From positions 1,755,501-1,819,500 of the forward strand of contig NZ_CP080545.1 of NCBI RefSeq assembly GCF_019550795.1: DNA of 64,000 nucleotides. The letters are read 5' to 3'. Made by a program: the position numbers and the translations under genes. Below are positions 53,500 through 62,128 of this stretch, piece after piece; within the stretch, counting starts at the first letter, position 1; the number at the start of each line of letters is the position of its first letter. Source of the DNA: Paenibacillus sp. sptzw28 (GTDB lineage: Bacteria > Bacillota > Bacilli > Paenibacillales > Paenibacillaceae). The notes under the pieces were generated by a model that was not told the DNA's origin, did not search any database, and saw nothing but the letters and a program-made list of their open reading frames with translations.

Positions 53500-55090
53500 G
53501 GTACTGCTTGCAGACGACCATTACCCCGTTCTTGAATTTCTCGCGCAATCGGTGGCATGGAAGGAACTCGGCATGGAAGTCGTCGCGTTATGCTCGGACG
53601 GAGAGGAAGCGCTTGCTCAGTGCAAAGCGCATCATCCGGATATTCTCATAACCGATATCGGAATGCCGCGGATGGATGGCCTGGCGCTGACAGAAGCGCT
53701 GCGAGATGAGGGCGGGGATGTCGAAGTCATCATTCTGTCTTGTCTTGATGAGTTTCAATACGCACAGAGAGCGGTCAAGCTCGGTGTGCAGGATTACCTG
53801 CTCAAGGAATCGCTTCAGCCGGAGGAGCTGACAGAGGTGCTTCGGAGGCTTACGGACCGGATTAAGACCCGGCACGGGGTTCGCCTCAAGAACGATGAGC
53901 TGATTCGTGTACTGGATCGGAATACTCCCTCCATCAAGGCCGAATTCATACGGAATACGATCAGCAATCCCATCATCAACGAGCACAAATGGCTGTCGGA
54001 GCTGAGGGAATTCGGTATTGAAGCTGTGACGCAGCCGGTCATGCCGGTGCTGCTCTATCCAAACCGATACCTGGAGCTGAAGGAGAGATTCCGAACGGAG
54101 GAGCTATTTTCGTATGCGGTCGATAACGTGATCACCGAGATGATTGACAAACCGGGGGCGGGAGCGAGCTTCCGGTACAGCACCAAGCAAACGTTCCTTC
54201 TGTTCCCGTTCGTCAAGAGCCTGAAGGTCAATCCATACGAAGGAATCCGTGCTAATCTTAACGCGCTGTTCAAGACGTTCCAGCGGCTTGGGATCACGAT
54301 GTCCGCAATGACATGCGAGCCTGCCTCCAACTTGTCGGAGTTGAAGATGAACCTGATGACGCTGGCATCGGCCTTCGATCAGCGCTTCTATGCTTCGGAA
54401 GAAAGCATTTACAAATGGATCCCGTTCCAAACCTCGAAAACCAACATCTTCTTTCATTACCAGAAAGCATTAGACGATTTCAGGCAGCTGATTGCGCTTG
54501 AATCGGGCGATTATCAATTGGTGGTGAAGGAATGGATGCAGCTGCTGCGCGACGAACGGTTTCCGGTCGATTCGGTGCGTGCGTGGGTTCTCAAGCTGAT
54601 GATGGATATAGAACTGAAGCTCAGCTCGCTCTCGCATTTTCATGACCGCCAAACGGTGAAGCCGTTGTATGACAGCCTTACGCATGTGGAATCGCTATCC
54701 GAGATCGAGCGGTTTCTTAATGAGTTTCTGCAGGAGAAGATCAGGCATGCAGGCACGATCAAGCACGTCTCGCAGCGCCAGGAGATCTATGAGGCCAAAA
54801 AGTATGTCTCCGCGCGGCTTCATGAGAAGATCAGCATGGAGGATGCCGCTCAAATTCTGCATATGAATCCGAGCCATTTCAGCCGGATATTCAAGCAGGA
54901 GACGGGAGAAACCTTCATCGAATACGTTACCAGAGTAAAGATGGAAAGGGCGAAGGAATCGCTCGATCGCACGGACAAAACAGTCGAGCAGATCTCGGAG
55001 TCGCTCGGATATGACAATACGAGCTATTTCATCAAGCTGTTTAAAGCATTCAGCGGTTATTCCCCGAAGGATTACCGTGTGCAGAAATAA
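53486..55090 (+). CDS. YesN-type response regulator, uronate locus
   Basis: 534 residues. The receiver has D57 as phospho-acceptor (DILITDIGMPRMDG) and K in YLLKES. A long middle part of unknown fold follows, then an AraC DNA-binding domain with ISMEDAAQILHMNPSHFSRIFKQ and TVEQISESLGYDNTSYFIKLFKAFSG in short form. It is the likely activator at the 20-bp-spaced direct repeats 48192-48224. Its stop is 19 bases before the lyase gene start, so the regulator and enzymes are probably co-transcribed. Confidence 0.93.
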   Translation: MNLIKVLLADDHYPVLEFLAQSVAWKELGMEVVALCSDGEEALAQCKAHHPDILITDIGMPRMDGLALTEALRDEGGDVEVIILSCLDEFQYAQRAVKLGVQDYLLKESLQPEELTEVLRRLTDRIKTRHGVRLKNDELIRVLDRNTPSIKAEFIRNTISNPIINEHKWLSELREFGIEAVTQPVMPVLLYPNRYLELKERFRTEELFSYAVDNVITEMIDKPGAGASFRYSTKQTFLLFPFVKSLKVNPYEGIRANLNALFKTFQRLGITMSAMTCEPASNLSELKMNLMTLASAFDQRFYASEESIYKWIPFQTSKTNIFFHYQKALDDFRQLIALESGDYQLVVKEWMQLLRDERFPVDSVRAWVLKLMMDIELKLSSLSHFHDRQTVKPLYDSLTHVESLSEIERFLNEFLQEKIRHAGTIKHVSQRQEIYEAKKYVSARLHEKISMEDAAQILHMNPSHFSRIFKQETGETFIEYVTRVKMERAKESLDRTDKTVEQISESLGYDNTSYFIKLFKAFSGYSPKDYRVQK

Positions 55091-55109
55091 CGTTTGGGGA
55101 GTGGGAGCC

Positions 55110-57068
55110 ATGGAAGCGGTGCGGCTGCAATCCGTATTGGAGCAAGCGGGGAGAGACTGGGATGGGCTGACGGGCGAGACCGCAGGGGAGCGGCTGCGAA
55201 GGATGGCTTCATCTCTGGCGGAAGCGGGAACGGAAGACCGTGCGGAAGACAACGCGGGGTCGGAAGTAAATATTGGCGGTGAGCTGATGGAGGAGATACG
55301 CCGGTATGCGCAGCGGCATATCGGCGAGCCGATTCCACAAACGACGTATTCGCTGTTCCGGAAGTTCGGGGATACGGGCTCGAGGCTCGAGTTCGAGCGC
55401 GTCTACTTCGAACGCCGGAGACGGCTGAATGCGTTTGCCATTATGGCTATGGCGGAGCAGCAGCGGGGCGATTACCTGAACGGCTTTATCGACCTGCTGT
55501 GGGCAATCTGCGATGAGCATACATGGTGCTTGCCTGCGCATGTGGGCGACCGCACGGAATCAACCGGCCTCGGCGCCGCCGAGTCGGCAACCGGGCATGA
55601 GTGGCTGGTGGAACGAATGCGCGATACGACTATCGATTTGTTCGCGGCCGAGACCGCATTTGCTCTGGCGGAAATCACCGCAATGACGGCCGGGCAGCTT
55701 CCGGAAGCCGTAACGCGGCGCGTACGCAGCGAGATATACCGGCGGGTGCTGTGGCCTTATGTGAACGGCGGGCCATTCGGTTGGGAAACGGCTACGCACA
55801 ATTGGGCCGCCGTATGCGCCGGCTCGGTCGGAGCTGCGGCGATCTACCTCATCCAGGATGAGCGTGAACTCTCTGTGATACTGGCCAAGGCGCTTGGTTC
55901 GACCGAGTGTTATTTAAGCGGTTTCGAAGATGACGGTGCGTGTAAGGAAGGTTTGGGGTATTGGAACTACGGCTTCGGATTTTTCGTCTATTTCGCCGAT
56001 CTTCTAAAGCGGCGGACACGTGGTGCGGTTGACTTGTTCCGCAGCGACAAGGTCCATAGTATCGCGCTGTTTCAGCAGAAATGCTTCCTAAGCGGAAGCG
56101 CGGTAGCGAATTTCTCGGATTCGATCGCGCATATTCGCATCCATATGGGCATTACGCATTATTTGAACGGCATTTATACGGATGTCGAGATCCCGGACCG
56201 GTCGCTGCGTTCACGGTTTGAAGACGATCATTGCGGCCGCTGGGCGCCTGCGGTCCGCAGCTTGCTGTGGCTGAGGGAGCCAGGAGAGTCGGGGCAGGCC
56301 GAAGAGTCTCCGGAGCGGGGTTCTTCCGGAACGCTTTGGGCGGATTCCGCGAACTATCTGCCAGATGCTCAGTGGCTCGTATCGCGATACCGCGGCTACG
56401 GCTTCGCGGTTAAGGGCGGCGACAATGACGAGCCTCACAATCATAATGACATCGGCCACTTTATGCTGCATGCCGACGGGACAGGCTGCCTGATTGACTT
56501 GGGCTGCGGCGAATATACGAAGGACTATTTCGGGGAGAAGCGTTATGCGTACGATTGCAACGGCTCGCAAGGGCACTCAGTGCCGATAGTTGACGGCGGC
56601 ATGCAGCTTCCCGGAAAATCATACCGGGCTAAGGGCGTTATAGTTGACCTCAGCGAGGATGTCGACCGGTTCGAGCTGGATATGGCCGAGGCGTATGGGA
56701 GCTCCTGCTTGATCAGTCTCAGAAGAAGGCTCGAGTGGCATAAGTCGGATATTCCGGAACTTCGGCTCACTGACGATTATGTGTTTGCCGGGAAGCCCGA
56801 GTCGGTTATCGAGCGGTTTATATCAGCTCACGAGGTTCTCCGGGCCGGGCGGGGAACGCTCGTAGTGCAAGGCAGCAGGAAGCTTATGATTTTTTATGAT
56901 GAGCATCAATGGGTACCGGCGATAGAGGCTGCTGCGTACCGGGATCATTTCGGAGCAGAGCAGGTTTATTACCGCATTGATTTTCGCTGCAAGCCGGATA
57001 AACTTGAGTTAGGGCTATCCGGGACATTCCGGTTCAGCTTCAAGGGAGGAACCTTGCACGGCCGCTAG
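55110..57068 (+). CDS. Heparinase II/III-family polysaccharide lyase
   Basis: About 652 residues from ATG 55110, after GGGGAGTGGGAGCC; the open frame back to 55011 overlaps the regulator and is not used. The N-terminal (alpha/alpha) toroid shows ATHNWAAVCAGSVGAAAIYL and CKEGLGYWNYGFGFFVYFADLL in short parts (EGLGYWNYGFGFF). The beta-sheet half has EPHNHNDIGHFMLHADG, GEYTKDYFGEKRYAYDCNGSQGHSVPIVDG in short parts. The Asn, Tyr and His residues used for beta-elimination on uronic-acid glycans are in these motifs. No signal peptide, so it acts on imported oligosaccharides. It would produce 4,5-unsaturated uronates for the next gene's product. Confidence 0.9.
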   Translation: MEAVRLQSVLEQAGRDWDGLTGETAGERLRRMASSLAEAGTEDRAEDNAGSEVNIGGELMEEIRRYAQRHIGEPIPQTTYSLFRKFGDTGSRLEFERVYFERRRRLNAFAIMAMAEQQRGDYLNGFIDLLWAICDEHTWCLPAHVGDRTESTGLGAAESATGHEWLVERMRDTTIDLFAAETAFALAEITAMTAGQLPEAVTRRVRSEIYRRVLWPYVNGGPFGWETATHNWAAVCAGSVGAAAIYLIQDERELSVILAKALGSTECYLSGFEDDGACKEGLGYWNYGFGFFVYFADLLKRRTRGAVDLFRSDKVHSIALFQQKCFLSGSAVANFSDSIAHIRIHMGITHYLNGIYTDVEIPDRSLRSRFEDDHCGRWAPAVRSLLWLREPGESGQAEESPERGSSGTLWADSANYLPDAQWLVSRYRGYGFAVKGGDNDEPHNHNDIGHFMLHADGTGCLIDLGCGEYTKDYFGEKRYAYDCNGSQGHSVPIVDGGMQLPGKSYRAKGVIVDLSEDVDRFELDMAEAYGSSCLISLRRRLEWHKSDIPELRLTDDYVFAGKPESVIERFISAHEVLRAGRGTLVVQGSRKLMIFYDEHQWVPAIEAAAYRDHFGAEQVYYRIDFRCKPDKLELGLSGTFRFSFKGGTLHGR

Positions 57069-57119
57069 CGGGGCCATAGCCGTTTATTCTTGGCTGTCGA
57101 ACAGCACAAAACTTAGGAG

Positions 57120-58268
57120 ATGGAGTTGATCGGTGTGTCGGTTGCGGTCAGTCTGGAATGGGTAAACGAAGCATGGAGACGAACGTTGGAGAAGGTGGGC
57201 CGAACGAGCGGCAGAATCGGATCGGGCTTTCCTCATGCCTCGAACGGAGGCGCCTATCGGCTTGAAGAGCCGCATTGGTGGACGGCGGGCTTCTGGCCAG
57301 GGCTGCTGTGGCATCTGTACCGTGAGAGCGGCGACGGAAGGTTCAAGATGCTGGCCGAGCAGTGCGAGGAGCGGCTCGATGATGTGCTTAACGGTTTCGA
57401 GCGGCTCGATCACGATCTGGGCTTTATGTGGTCGCTGACGAGCGTAGCCAGATTCAAGCTGCTCGGCGAGAGCAGCTCCAGGCGCCGCGCACTGGCTGCA
57501 GCGAGCCATCTTGCGGGTCGGTTCAACCTGAAGGGGAACTACATCCGGGCTTGGAATTCATGGCGCGAGGGGGATGACAACCGCGGGCTTGCGATCATCG
57601 ACTGTACGATGAATTTGCCGCTTCTGTTCTGGGCGTCCGAGGTAACCGGAGATCCAAGGTTCAAGCACGTCGCCGCGGCGCATGCGGAGACGGTGCTGAC
57701 GCACTTCATCCGGCCGGACGGATCGGTGTACCATATCGTGACGTTCGATCCGTTTACGGGGGAGCGTACCGGAGCTTTGGGCGGCCAAGGGTTTGCCGAG
57801 GAGTCTGCATGGTCAAGGGGTGCGGCTTGGGCGATCTACGGCTTGGCGTTATGCTTCCAGTATACCGGTGAGCGCAAATTTCTCGATGCTGCGAAGCGGG
57901 TCGCCCATTTCTTCATAGCGAATCTGCCCGAGGATCATGTTCCGCTGTGGGACTTCCGCCTGTCGCCGGAGGCCGGGCAGTTCCGCGACAGCTCGGCAGG
58001 CGCATGCGCCGCATGCGGCCTGCTGCTGATTGGCGAGCTGGCTGAGCCGGCCGAGTCAGCGCTCTATCGCGACGCCGGCATTCGCATCGTCCGCTCGCTT
58101 TATGAGAATTACGGAGCATGGGACGATCCTAATGAGGAAGGGCTTGTGCTGCATGGTACAAGCCATTATCCGGAGGGCCGTAACATCGACGTGCCGCTGA
58201 TTTACGGCGATTATTTCTTCGTTGAAGCTTTGGCGAAGCTGAGGGGCAACCCCGTATCGTTCTGGTGA
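57120..58268 (+). CDS. GH88 unsaturated glucuronyl hydrolase
   Basis: 382-residue cytoplasmic (alpha/alpha)6 enzyme that hydrates the double bond of a terminal unsaturated glucuronate and so frees the uronate. The two key Asp residues are D99 (DHDLGFMW) and D161 (IIDCTMNLPLLFWAS), the positions of the nucleophile-side and general acid Asp in the Bacillus GL1 enzyme. Also seen are PHWWTAGFWPGLLWHLY, WSRGAAWAIYGLALCF, and PLWDFRLSPEAGQFRDSSAGACAACGLL in short pieces. ATG 57120 directly abuts GGAG, so TTG 57126 or GTG 57135 may be the real start. Position between a lyase and KduI fits its role. Confidence 0.93.
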   Translation: MELIGVSVAVSLEWVNEAWRRTLEKVGRTSGRIGSGFPHASNGGAYRLEEPHWWTAGFWPGLLWHLYRESGDGRFKMLAEQCEERLDDVLNGFERLDHDLGFMWSLTSVARFKLLGESSSRRRALAAASHLAGRFNLKGNYIRAWNSWREGDDNRGLAIIDCTMNLPLLFWASEVTGDPRFKHVAAAHAETVLTHFIRPDGSVYHIVTFDPFTGERTGALGGQGFAEESAWSRGAAWAIYGLALCFQYTGERKFLDAAKRVAHFFIANLPEDHVPLWDFRLSPEAGQFRDSSAGACAACGLLLIGELAEPAESALYRDAGIRIVRSLYENYGAWDDPNEEGLVLHGTSHYPEGRNIDVPLIYGDYFFVEALAKLRGNPVSFW

Positions 58269-58283
58269 GATTCATCATACTGT

Positions 58284-58317
58284 CAGCCCGGTGCTATGCA
58301 GCTCCGGGCTGTTTCTT
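58284..58317 (+). terminator. Terminator after GH88 gene
   Basis: 8-bp stem CAGCCCGG/CCGGGCTG (58284-58291/58304-58311) followed by TTTCTT. It ends the regulator-enzyme transcript and sets off kduI as a separate unit with its own promoter. Confidence 0.8.
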
Positions 58318-58463
58318 GTACATTTTGAGGAACCCTGCCCTTCTTTCCAAGGGGGTGCGTAATCATTCTGATCCGACAAAGTGTCAAAAGGCTCCGGGCG
58401 GGCGAAAATTAGCCGAAATAAAGATATATTTTATTTCTCTTCCTTTTCCCGGCCTAGTTATAC

Positions 58464-58493
58464 TATAATGATAAAAAACGAACCAAAACAAAC
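58464..58493 (+). promoter_or_regulatory. kduI promoter -10 and DeoR-type direct-repeat operator
   Basis: A perfect TATAAT lies at 58464-58469; no good -35 is seen 17 bases upstream. Just downstream are direct repeats AAAACGAAC (58475-58483) and AAAACAAAC (58485-58493), period 10. Tandem direct repeats over the start site are common operators of DeoR-family repressors, and such a regulator is encoded two genes away (59387-60160). Confidence 0.5.
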
Positions 58494-58513
58494 ATTTTAG
58501 GAGGAAATCAATA

Positions 58514-59350
58514 ATGGGAATCGAAGTTCGTCACACCACGCACCCTGATGATTTTAAGAAGTACGACACGGAAGCTTTAAGAAAGCATTTTCTCATTGAA
58601 ACCTTGTTTGAACAAGACCGCATTCATATGACATACAGCCATTACGACAGGATGATTATCGGCGGGGCCATGCCAACTGAGCAGGCGCTGAAGCTTGAGG
58701 CGGCCGACACGCTGAAGACCGAATATTTCTTCGAACGCCGCGAAGCGGGCTTCGTCAATATCGGAGGGACAGCGGTTATTACCGTTGACGGCGAAACACA
58801 CACGCTCGCCCGGCTCGACGCTCTTTATGTAGGTAAAGGAACGAAGGAGCTTACGCTCGCCAGCGCCGACGCATCCAATCCGGCGAAGATTTATTTCTGC
58901 TCTGCAAATGCGCATGCACAGCTTCCGACCAGCAAGATGGCGATTGACAAAGCCAATCCGCTCCATCTCGGCTCGATTGAAACGTCCAATGAGCGGACCA
59001 TTTACCAGTTCATACACGAGGGCGGTCTGCAAAGCTGCCAGCTTATGCTCGGCATTACGATTCTGAAGACCGGCAGCATCTGGAATACGATGCCTGCTCA
59101 CGTGCACGATCGGCGGATGGAAGCTTATCTATACTTCGATCTTAATGCGGACGCACGTGTTATCCATCTTATGGGGCAGCCGGAAGAAACCCGCCATCTT
59201 GTCGTAGCCAACGAGCAAGCGATCATCTCTCCGCCTTGGTCCGTACACTCGGGCGCAGGCACGTCCAACTATTCCTTCATTTGGTCGATGGCAGGGGAGA
59301 ATTACACGTTTAAAGATATGGACATCGTTTCGCTGAACGATTTGAAATAA
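58514..59350 (+). CDS. kduI: 5-dehydro-4-deoxy-D-glucuronate isomerase
   Basis: 278 residues, full length. It isomerises the keto-deoxy-uronate that forms spontaneously from unsaturated uronates into 2,5-diketo-3-deoxygluconate. The zinc ligands fall exactly at the positions of the E. coli enzyme: H196, H198, E203 (MPAHVHDRRMEAY) and H245 (PPWSVHSGAG). The cupin halves and the end NYSFIWSMAGENYTFKDMD are typical. TTAGGAGGAAATCAATA precedes ATG. It has its own promoter and probable operator. Confidence 0.97.
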   Translation: MGIEVRHTTHPDDFKKYDTEALRKHFLIETLFEQDRIHMTYSHYDRMIIGGAMPTEQALKLEAADTLKTEYFFERREAGFVNIGGTAVITVDGETHTLARLDALYVGKGTKELTLASADASNPAKIYFCSANAHAQLPTSKMAIDKANPLHLGSIETSNERTIYQFIHEGGLQSCQLMLGITILKTGSIWNTMPAHVHDRRMEAYLYFDLNADARVIHLMGQPEETRHLVVANEQAIISPPWSVHSGAGTSNYSFIWSMAGENYTFKDMDIVSLNDLK

Positions 59351-59386
59351 GCGGCTCAACATGAATTAGCTTGGGAGGACGGAACA

Positions 59387-60160
59387 ATGCTGGCCGTAAC
59401 GAGGCAACGGAAGATCATCGATACTCTGCAGCAAACCGGCGCCGTGAAGGTCTCCGAGCTTAGCGCAATGCTGCAGGTCACCGAGAAAACGATTCGCGAC
59501 GATCTGGAGAAGCTTGAAGGCAAAGGACTGCTGAGAAGAACGCACGGCGGCGCTGTTCCGCTCGAACCGAGCGACGAGAATATTTATCCGCTTGTATACC
59601 CGAACAACAAGCTGGAGGAAGCCAAGGAAGCGATTGCCGCATCTGCCGTGAAACAGATCGAGGCAGGGGATATCATTGCGCTGGACGGCGGCAGCACGAC
59701 GCTGCAAATTGCGAAGCAGCTGGGCAATATGCCTTTGACCGTTGTTACGAACGACGTAATGATCATACGGGAGCTTGCACTCCTTGACCAAATCCGGCTC
59801 GTGGTGCCCGGCGGTTACAGGCATCTCAATCTGCTTCTGCATCCGGAATCGCTTGAATGGGTAAGCAGGATGAACATTCACAAATTTTTTCTTTCCACAA
59901 CGGGGATCCATACGGAATACGGGCTCAGCGTCTTTACGCCAGAGCTCGCTCCGATCAAGCGGATGTTCATTGAAACGTCGAAGAAGGTCATCTGCGTTGC
60001 GGATCACAGCAAGTTCGACAAAGGCGCTTTGTTTACATTCGCAGCCCTGGGTGAAGTTGAAACTTTTATTACCGACCATGAGCTTGGCAGCTCGGTCGTA
60101 AAGCGGTATAAAGCGTTAAACGCGCACATTCAACAGGCGGACAGGAGTGGGAGTAAGTGA
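59387..60160 (+). CDS. DeoR/GlpR-family transcriptional repressor
   Basis: 257 residues. The N-terminal helix-turn-helix is VKVSELSAMLQVTEKTIRDDLEKLEGKGLLRRTHGGAV in short parts (LQVTEKTIRDDLEKLE, LLRRTHGGAV). The sugar-phosphate-binding C-terminal domain has DIIALDGGSTTLQIAKQL and TNDVMIIRELA, ending in the VADHSKFDKGALFTFA region. GGGAGGACGGAACA precedes ATG. It overlaps kduD by 4 bases (GTGA). It probably represses the kdu operon through the repeats at 58475-58493 and responds to a pathway intermediate. Confidence 0.93.
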   Translation: MLAVTRQRKIIDTLQQTGAVKVSELSAMLQVTEKTIRDDLEKLEGKGLLRRTHGGAVPLEPSDENIYPLVYPNNKLEEAKEAIAASAVKQIEAGDIIALDGGSTTLQIAKQLGNMPLTVVTNDVMIIRELALLDQIRLVVPGGYRHLNLLLHPESLEWVSRMNIHKFFLSTTGIHTEYGLSVFTPELAPIKRMFIETSKKVICVADHSKFDKGALFTFAALGEVETFITDHELGSSVVKRYKALNAHIQQADRSGSK

Positions 60161-60912
60161 GTTTATTTGATCTAACCGGTAAAACGGCGCTTGTAACCGG
60201 AGCCTCACGCGGCATCGGCAAGGCGATCGCGCTGGGTCTTGCTGAAGCGGGAGCGGATGTCGCGCTCGTGACAAATCAGAGCAGTCCGGCGGACATCGTG
60301 CAGGCAATCGCGGCGCTGGGCCGGAAGTCCATCGTAATCAAAGCGGATCTATCGGATGAGAGCAAGCTTCCGGGCATTATCGGGCAAACGGTCGAAGCGT
60401 TCGGCAAAATCGACATTCTCGTTAATAATTCAGGCATTATCCGGAGAACCCCGGCCGCAGATCACGCATCCTCCGATTGGCATGATGTGATCAATCTCAA
60501 TTTGAATTCGGTGTTCTTTCTGTGCCAGCTGGCAGGAAGAGAAATGATCAAGCAGGGATCGGGCAAAATCATCAATATCGCATCGATGCTTTCTTTCCAG
60601 GGCGGGATCAACGTTCCCGGCTATACGGCAAGCAAGCACGCGGTAGCAGGCGTCACCAAAGCGCTCGCGAACGAATGGGCTTCCAAAGGCGTTCAAGTGA
60701 ACGCTATAGCCCCCGGCTACATCGAAACTGACAATACCGAACAGCTGAGAGCGGATCCCGATAGAAGCAAATCCATTCTGGATCGGATTCCGGCAGGTCG
60801 CTGGGGAAGGCCGGAAGACTTGAAGGGGCCTGTCGTCATGCTCTCCTCGGCGGCTTCGGATTATATGAACGGCCATGTGCTGTGCGTGGACGGCGGCTGG
60901 ATGAACCGTTAA
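60157..60912 (+). CDS. kduD: 2-dehydro-3-deoxy-D-gluconate 5-dehydrogenase (SDR)
   Basis: 251 residues from GTG 60157. It reduces 2,5-diketo-3-deoxygluconate, the KduI product, to 2-keto-3-deoxygluconate with NAD(P)H. SDR motifs are the GASRGIGKAIALG dinucleotide loop (15-27), NNSG (90-93), and catalytic S143 (IASMLSFQGG), Y156 and K160 (YTASK). PGYIETDNTEQLR and the C-terminal VDGGW are as in KduD. Co-translated with the DeoR gene. The enzymes for the next steps, KDG kinase and KDPG aldolase, are not in this window. Confidence 0.95.
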   Translation: MSLFDLTGKTALVTGASRGIGKAIALGLAEAGADVALVTNQSSPADIVQAIAALGRKSIVIKADLSDESKLPGIIGQTVEAFGKIDILVNNSGIIRRTPAADHASSDWHDVINLNLNSVFFLCQLAGREMIKQGSGKIINIASMLSFQGGINVPGYTASKHAVAGVTKALANEWASKGVQVNAIAPGYIETDNTEQLRADPDRSKSILDRIPAGRWGRPEDLKGPVVMLSSAASDYMNGHVLCVDGGWMNR

Positions 60913-60924
60913 TCTCATAACAGT

Positions 60925-60962
60925 AGAGTGCCCCCGGAAGTTTCCCGGGAGGCACTCTTTCA
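60925..60962 (+). terminator. Bidirectional terminator between kduD and TPR gene
   Basis: AGAGTGCC/GGCACTCT outer stem with inner CCCGG/CCGGG (60925-60958), T-rich on the right. On the - strand it directly follows the TPR gene's stop. Confidence 0.8.
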
Positions 60963-60964
60963 TT

Positions 60965-61951
60965 TTAAGGCGCAGCAAGGCGCTCCAGCCGCTCATTGGC
61001 TCTGGCTATGCTCATGGGCAGCCGTAATTCTTGGGCAATGTCGAGAGCTTTTTCATAATTGGCTTTCGCTTGTTTTTCCTCTTTTCGGTCAACCTGCATA
61101 TCTCCAAGGCTGATCAGAGCGCTGGCGAGAGCACGCTTATAGCCCATCTCTTCGGCAAGGACATAAGCCCTCTGCGTATGAATGAGAGCATTGGCCTCAT
61201 CACCCAGCTTGATATAAATATCGCTAAGCAGTAGATGATCCAAAGGAAGGTAAGGCCTGAAGCCCGATTCTTCGCGCAACGATAAAGCTTCCAATGCATA
61301 GGACAGTGCCTGATTCAAATTTCCTTTCATGACAGCATAGTAGGCAAAATGACGGGCAGGTTCCGTCTTTTCATTTAGATGGCCGTATTGATCCGCGATT
61401 TCCCAAGCTTTCTTATAGTATTCCACAGCCGTATCACCCTGCTGCCGACGCTCATAAACATTGCCGATGAGAAAGTTTGATTCGCTGATTCCTCTCGTAT
61501 CGTCTAACGCCTTCCTGTGTTCCAAAGCCTGCAGCTGACAGGCTAGCGCTTCATCGTAATTCTGCTGAGAATCAGCCGCTGCCATGCTGTTGTTCAGCGT
61601 TACAAAATAGTGGGCCGCTCCGAGTAAACTGAGCGCGTCCGCTATGCCTCGTCGATCATCAATCTCCTCGGCAATCCGCTTGGCTTTCGTAATAACCGAA
61701 AACATACCGTCAGCGTCCTGGTTGGTATAAACATACTCGATGACCAGAATCTTTCCATATTGAAGCAGAAGCTTTAGAAGAAGCCGTTTCCCGCTCCCTT
61801 CAACCAGCTGCAAGGAATGATGAAGAAGACTCCGGGCATCGGCCGCTTTACCAAGTGCGTGATAAACTCCTGCAATCTTGCAGATCGAATCGACTGCTAT
61901 CGTATAGTATCGATCGAGCTCTGCATAAGCATCCTCTGATGATCGCATCAT
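60965..61951 (-). CDS. Tetratricopeptide repeat protein
   Basis: About 328 residues, almost all helical, with TPR-like pairs: ICKIAGVYHALGKAADARSLL, FLIGNVYERRQQGDTAVEYYKKAWEIA in short form, LSDIYIKLGDEANALIHTQRAYVLAEE, and LGDMQVDRKEEKQAKANYEKALDIA at the C-terminus. No DNA-binding or enzyme domain is attached. ATG 61951 is chosen because AAAGGAGAACGAAAT lies in front; the frame is open to 61969. It is likely a scaffold or signalling protein; it could be the TPR part of a Rap-like system but lacks evidence for that. Divergent from the TetR gene. Confidence 0.85.
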   Translation of the reverse strand: MMRSSEDAYAELDRYYTIAVDSICKIAGVYHALGKAADARSLLHHSLQLVEGSGKRLLLKLLLQYGKILVIEYVYTNQDADGMFSVITKAKRIAEEIDDRRGIADALSLLGAAHYFVTLNNSMAAADSQQNYDEALACQLQALEHRKALDDTRGISESNFLIGNVYERRQQGDTAVEYYKKAWEIADQYGHLNEKTEPARHFAYYAVMKGNLNQALSYALEALSLREESGFRPYLPLDHLLLSDIYIKLGDEANALIHTQRAYVLAEEMGYKRALASALISLGDMQVDRKEEKQAKANYEKALDIAQELRLPMSIARANERLERLAAP

Positions 61952-62066
61952 ATTTCGTTCTCCTTTCACCTGCCGAAAAGTCGTTTATAATGGAATTCTA
62001 GGGTTCACAGCCCGTGAATCAATAATCAATCCAGCGCTCTTGTTGAGAAATGAACATTTCAGAGAA

Positions 62067-62091
62067 ACTGTTGAGCCAACTTGAACAGTTC
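62067..62091 (+). promoter_or_regulatory. Inverted repeat in TPR-TetR divergent promoter region
   Basis: AACTGTT (62067-62073) and AACAGTT (62085-62091) form an inverted repeat with an 11-base gap, 38 bases before the TetR start. It is a candidate operator for that regulator, controlling itself and perhaps the TPR gene. Confidence 0.4.
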
Positions 62092-62128
62092 CCTTGCCTA
62101 CTCTATTAGATGAGAGAGGAGAAGCGCT

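Noticed and set aside
55011..55109. Extended start of the heparinase-type gene
   Set aside because: It overlaps the regulator coding sequence by 80 bases; a good ribosome-binding site exists at the ATG 55110.
59366..60079. Long - strand open frame opposite the DeoR gene
   Set aside because: The + strand protein has clear HTH and sugar-binding motifs; the reverse frame has none and no ribosome-binding site.
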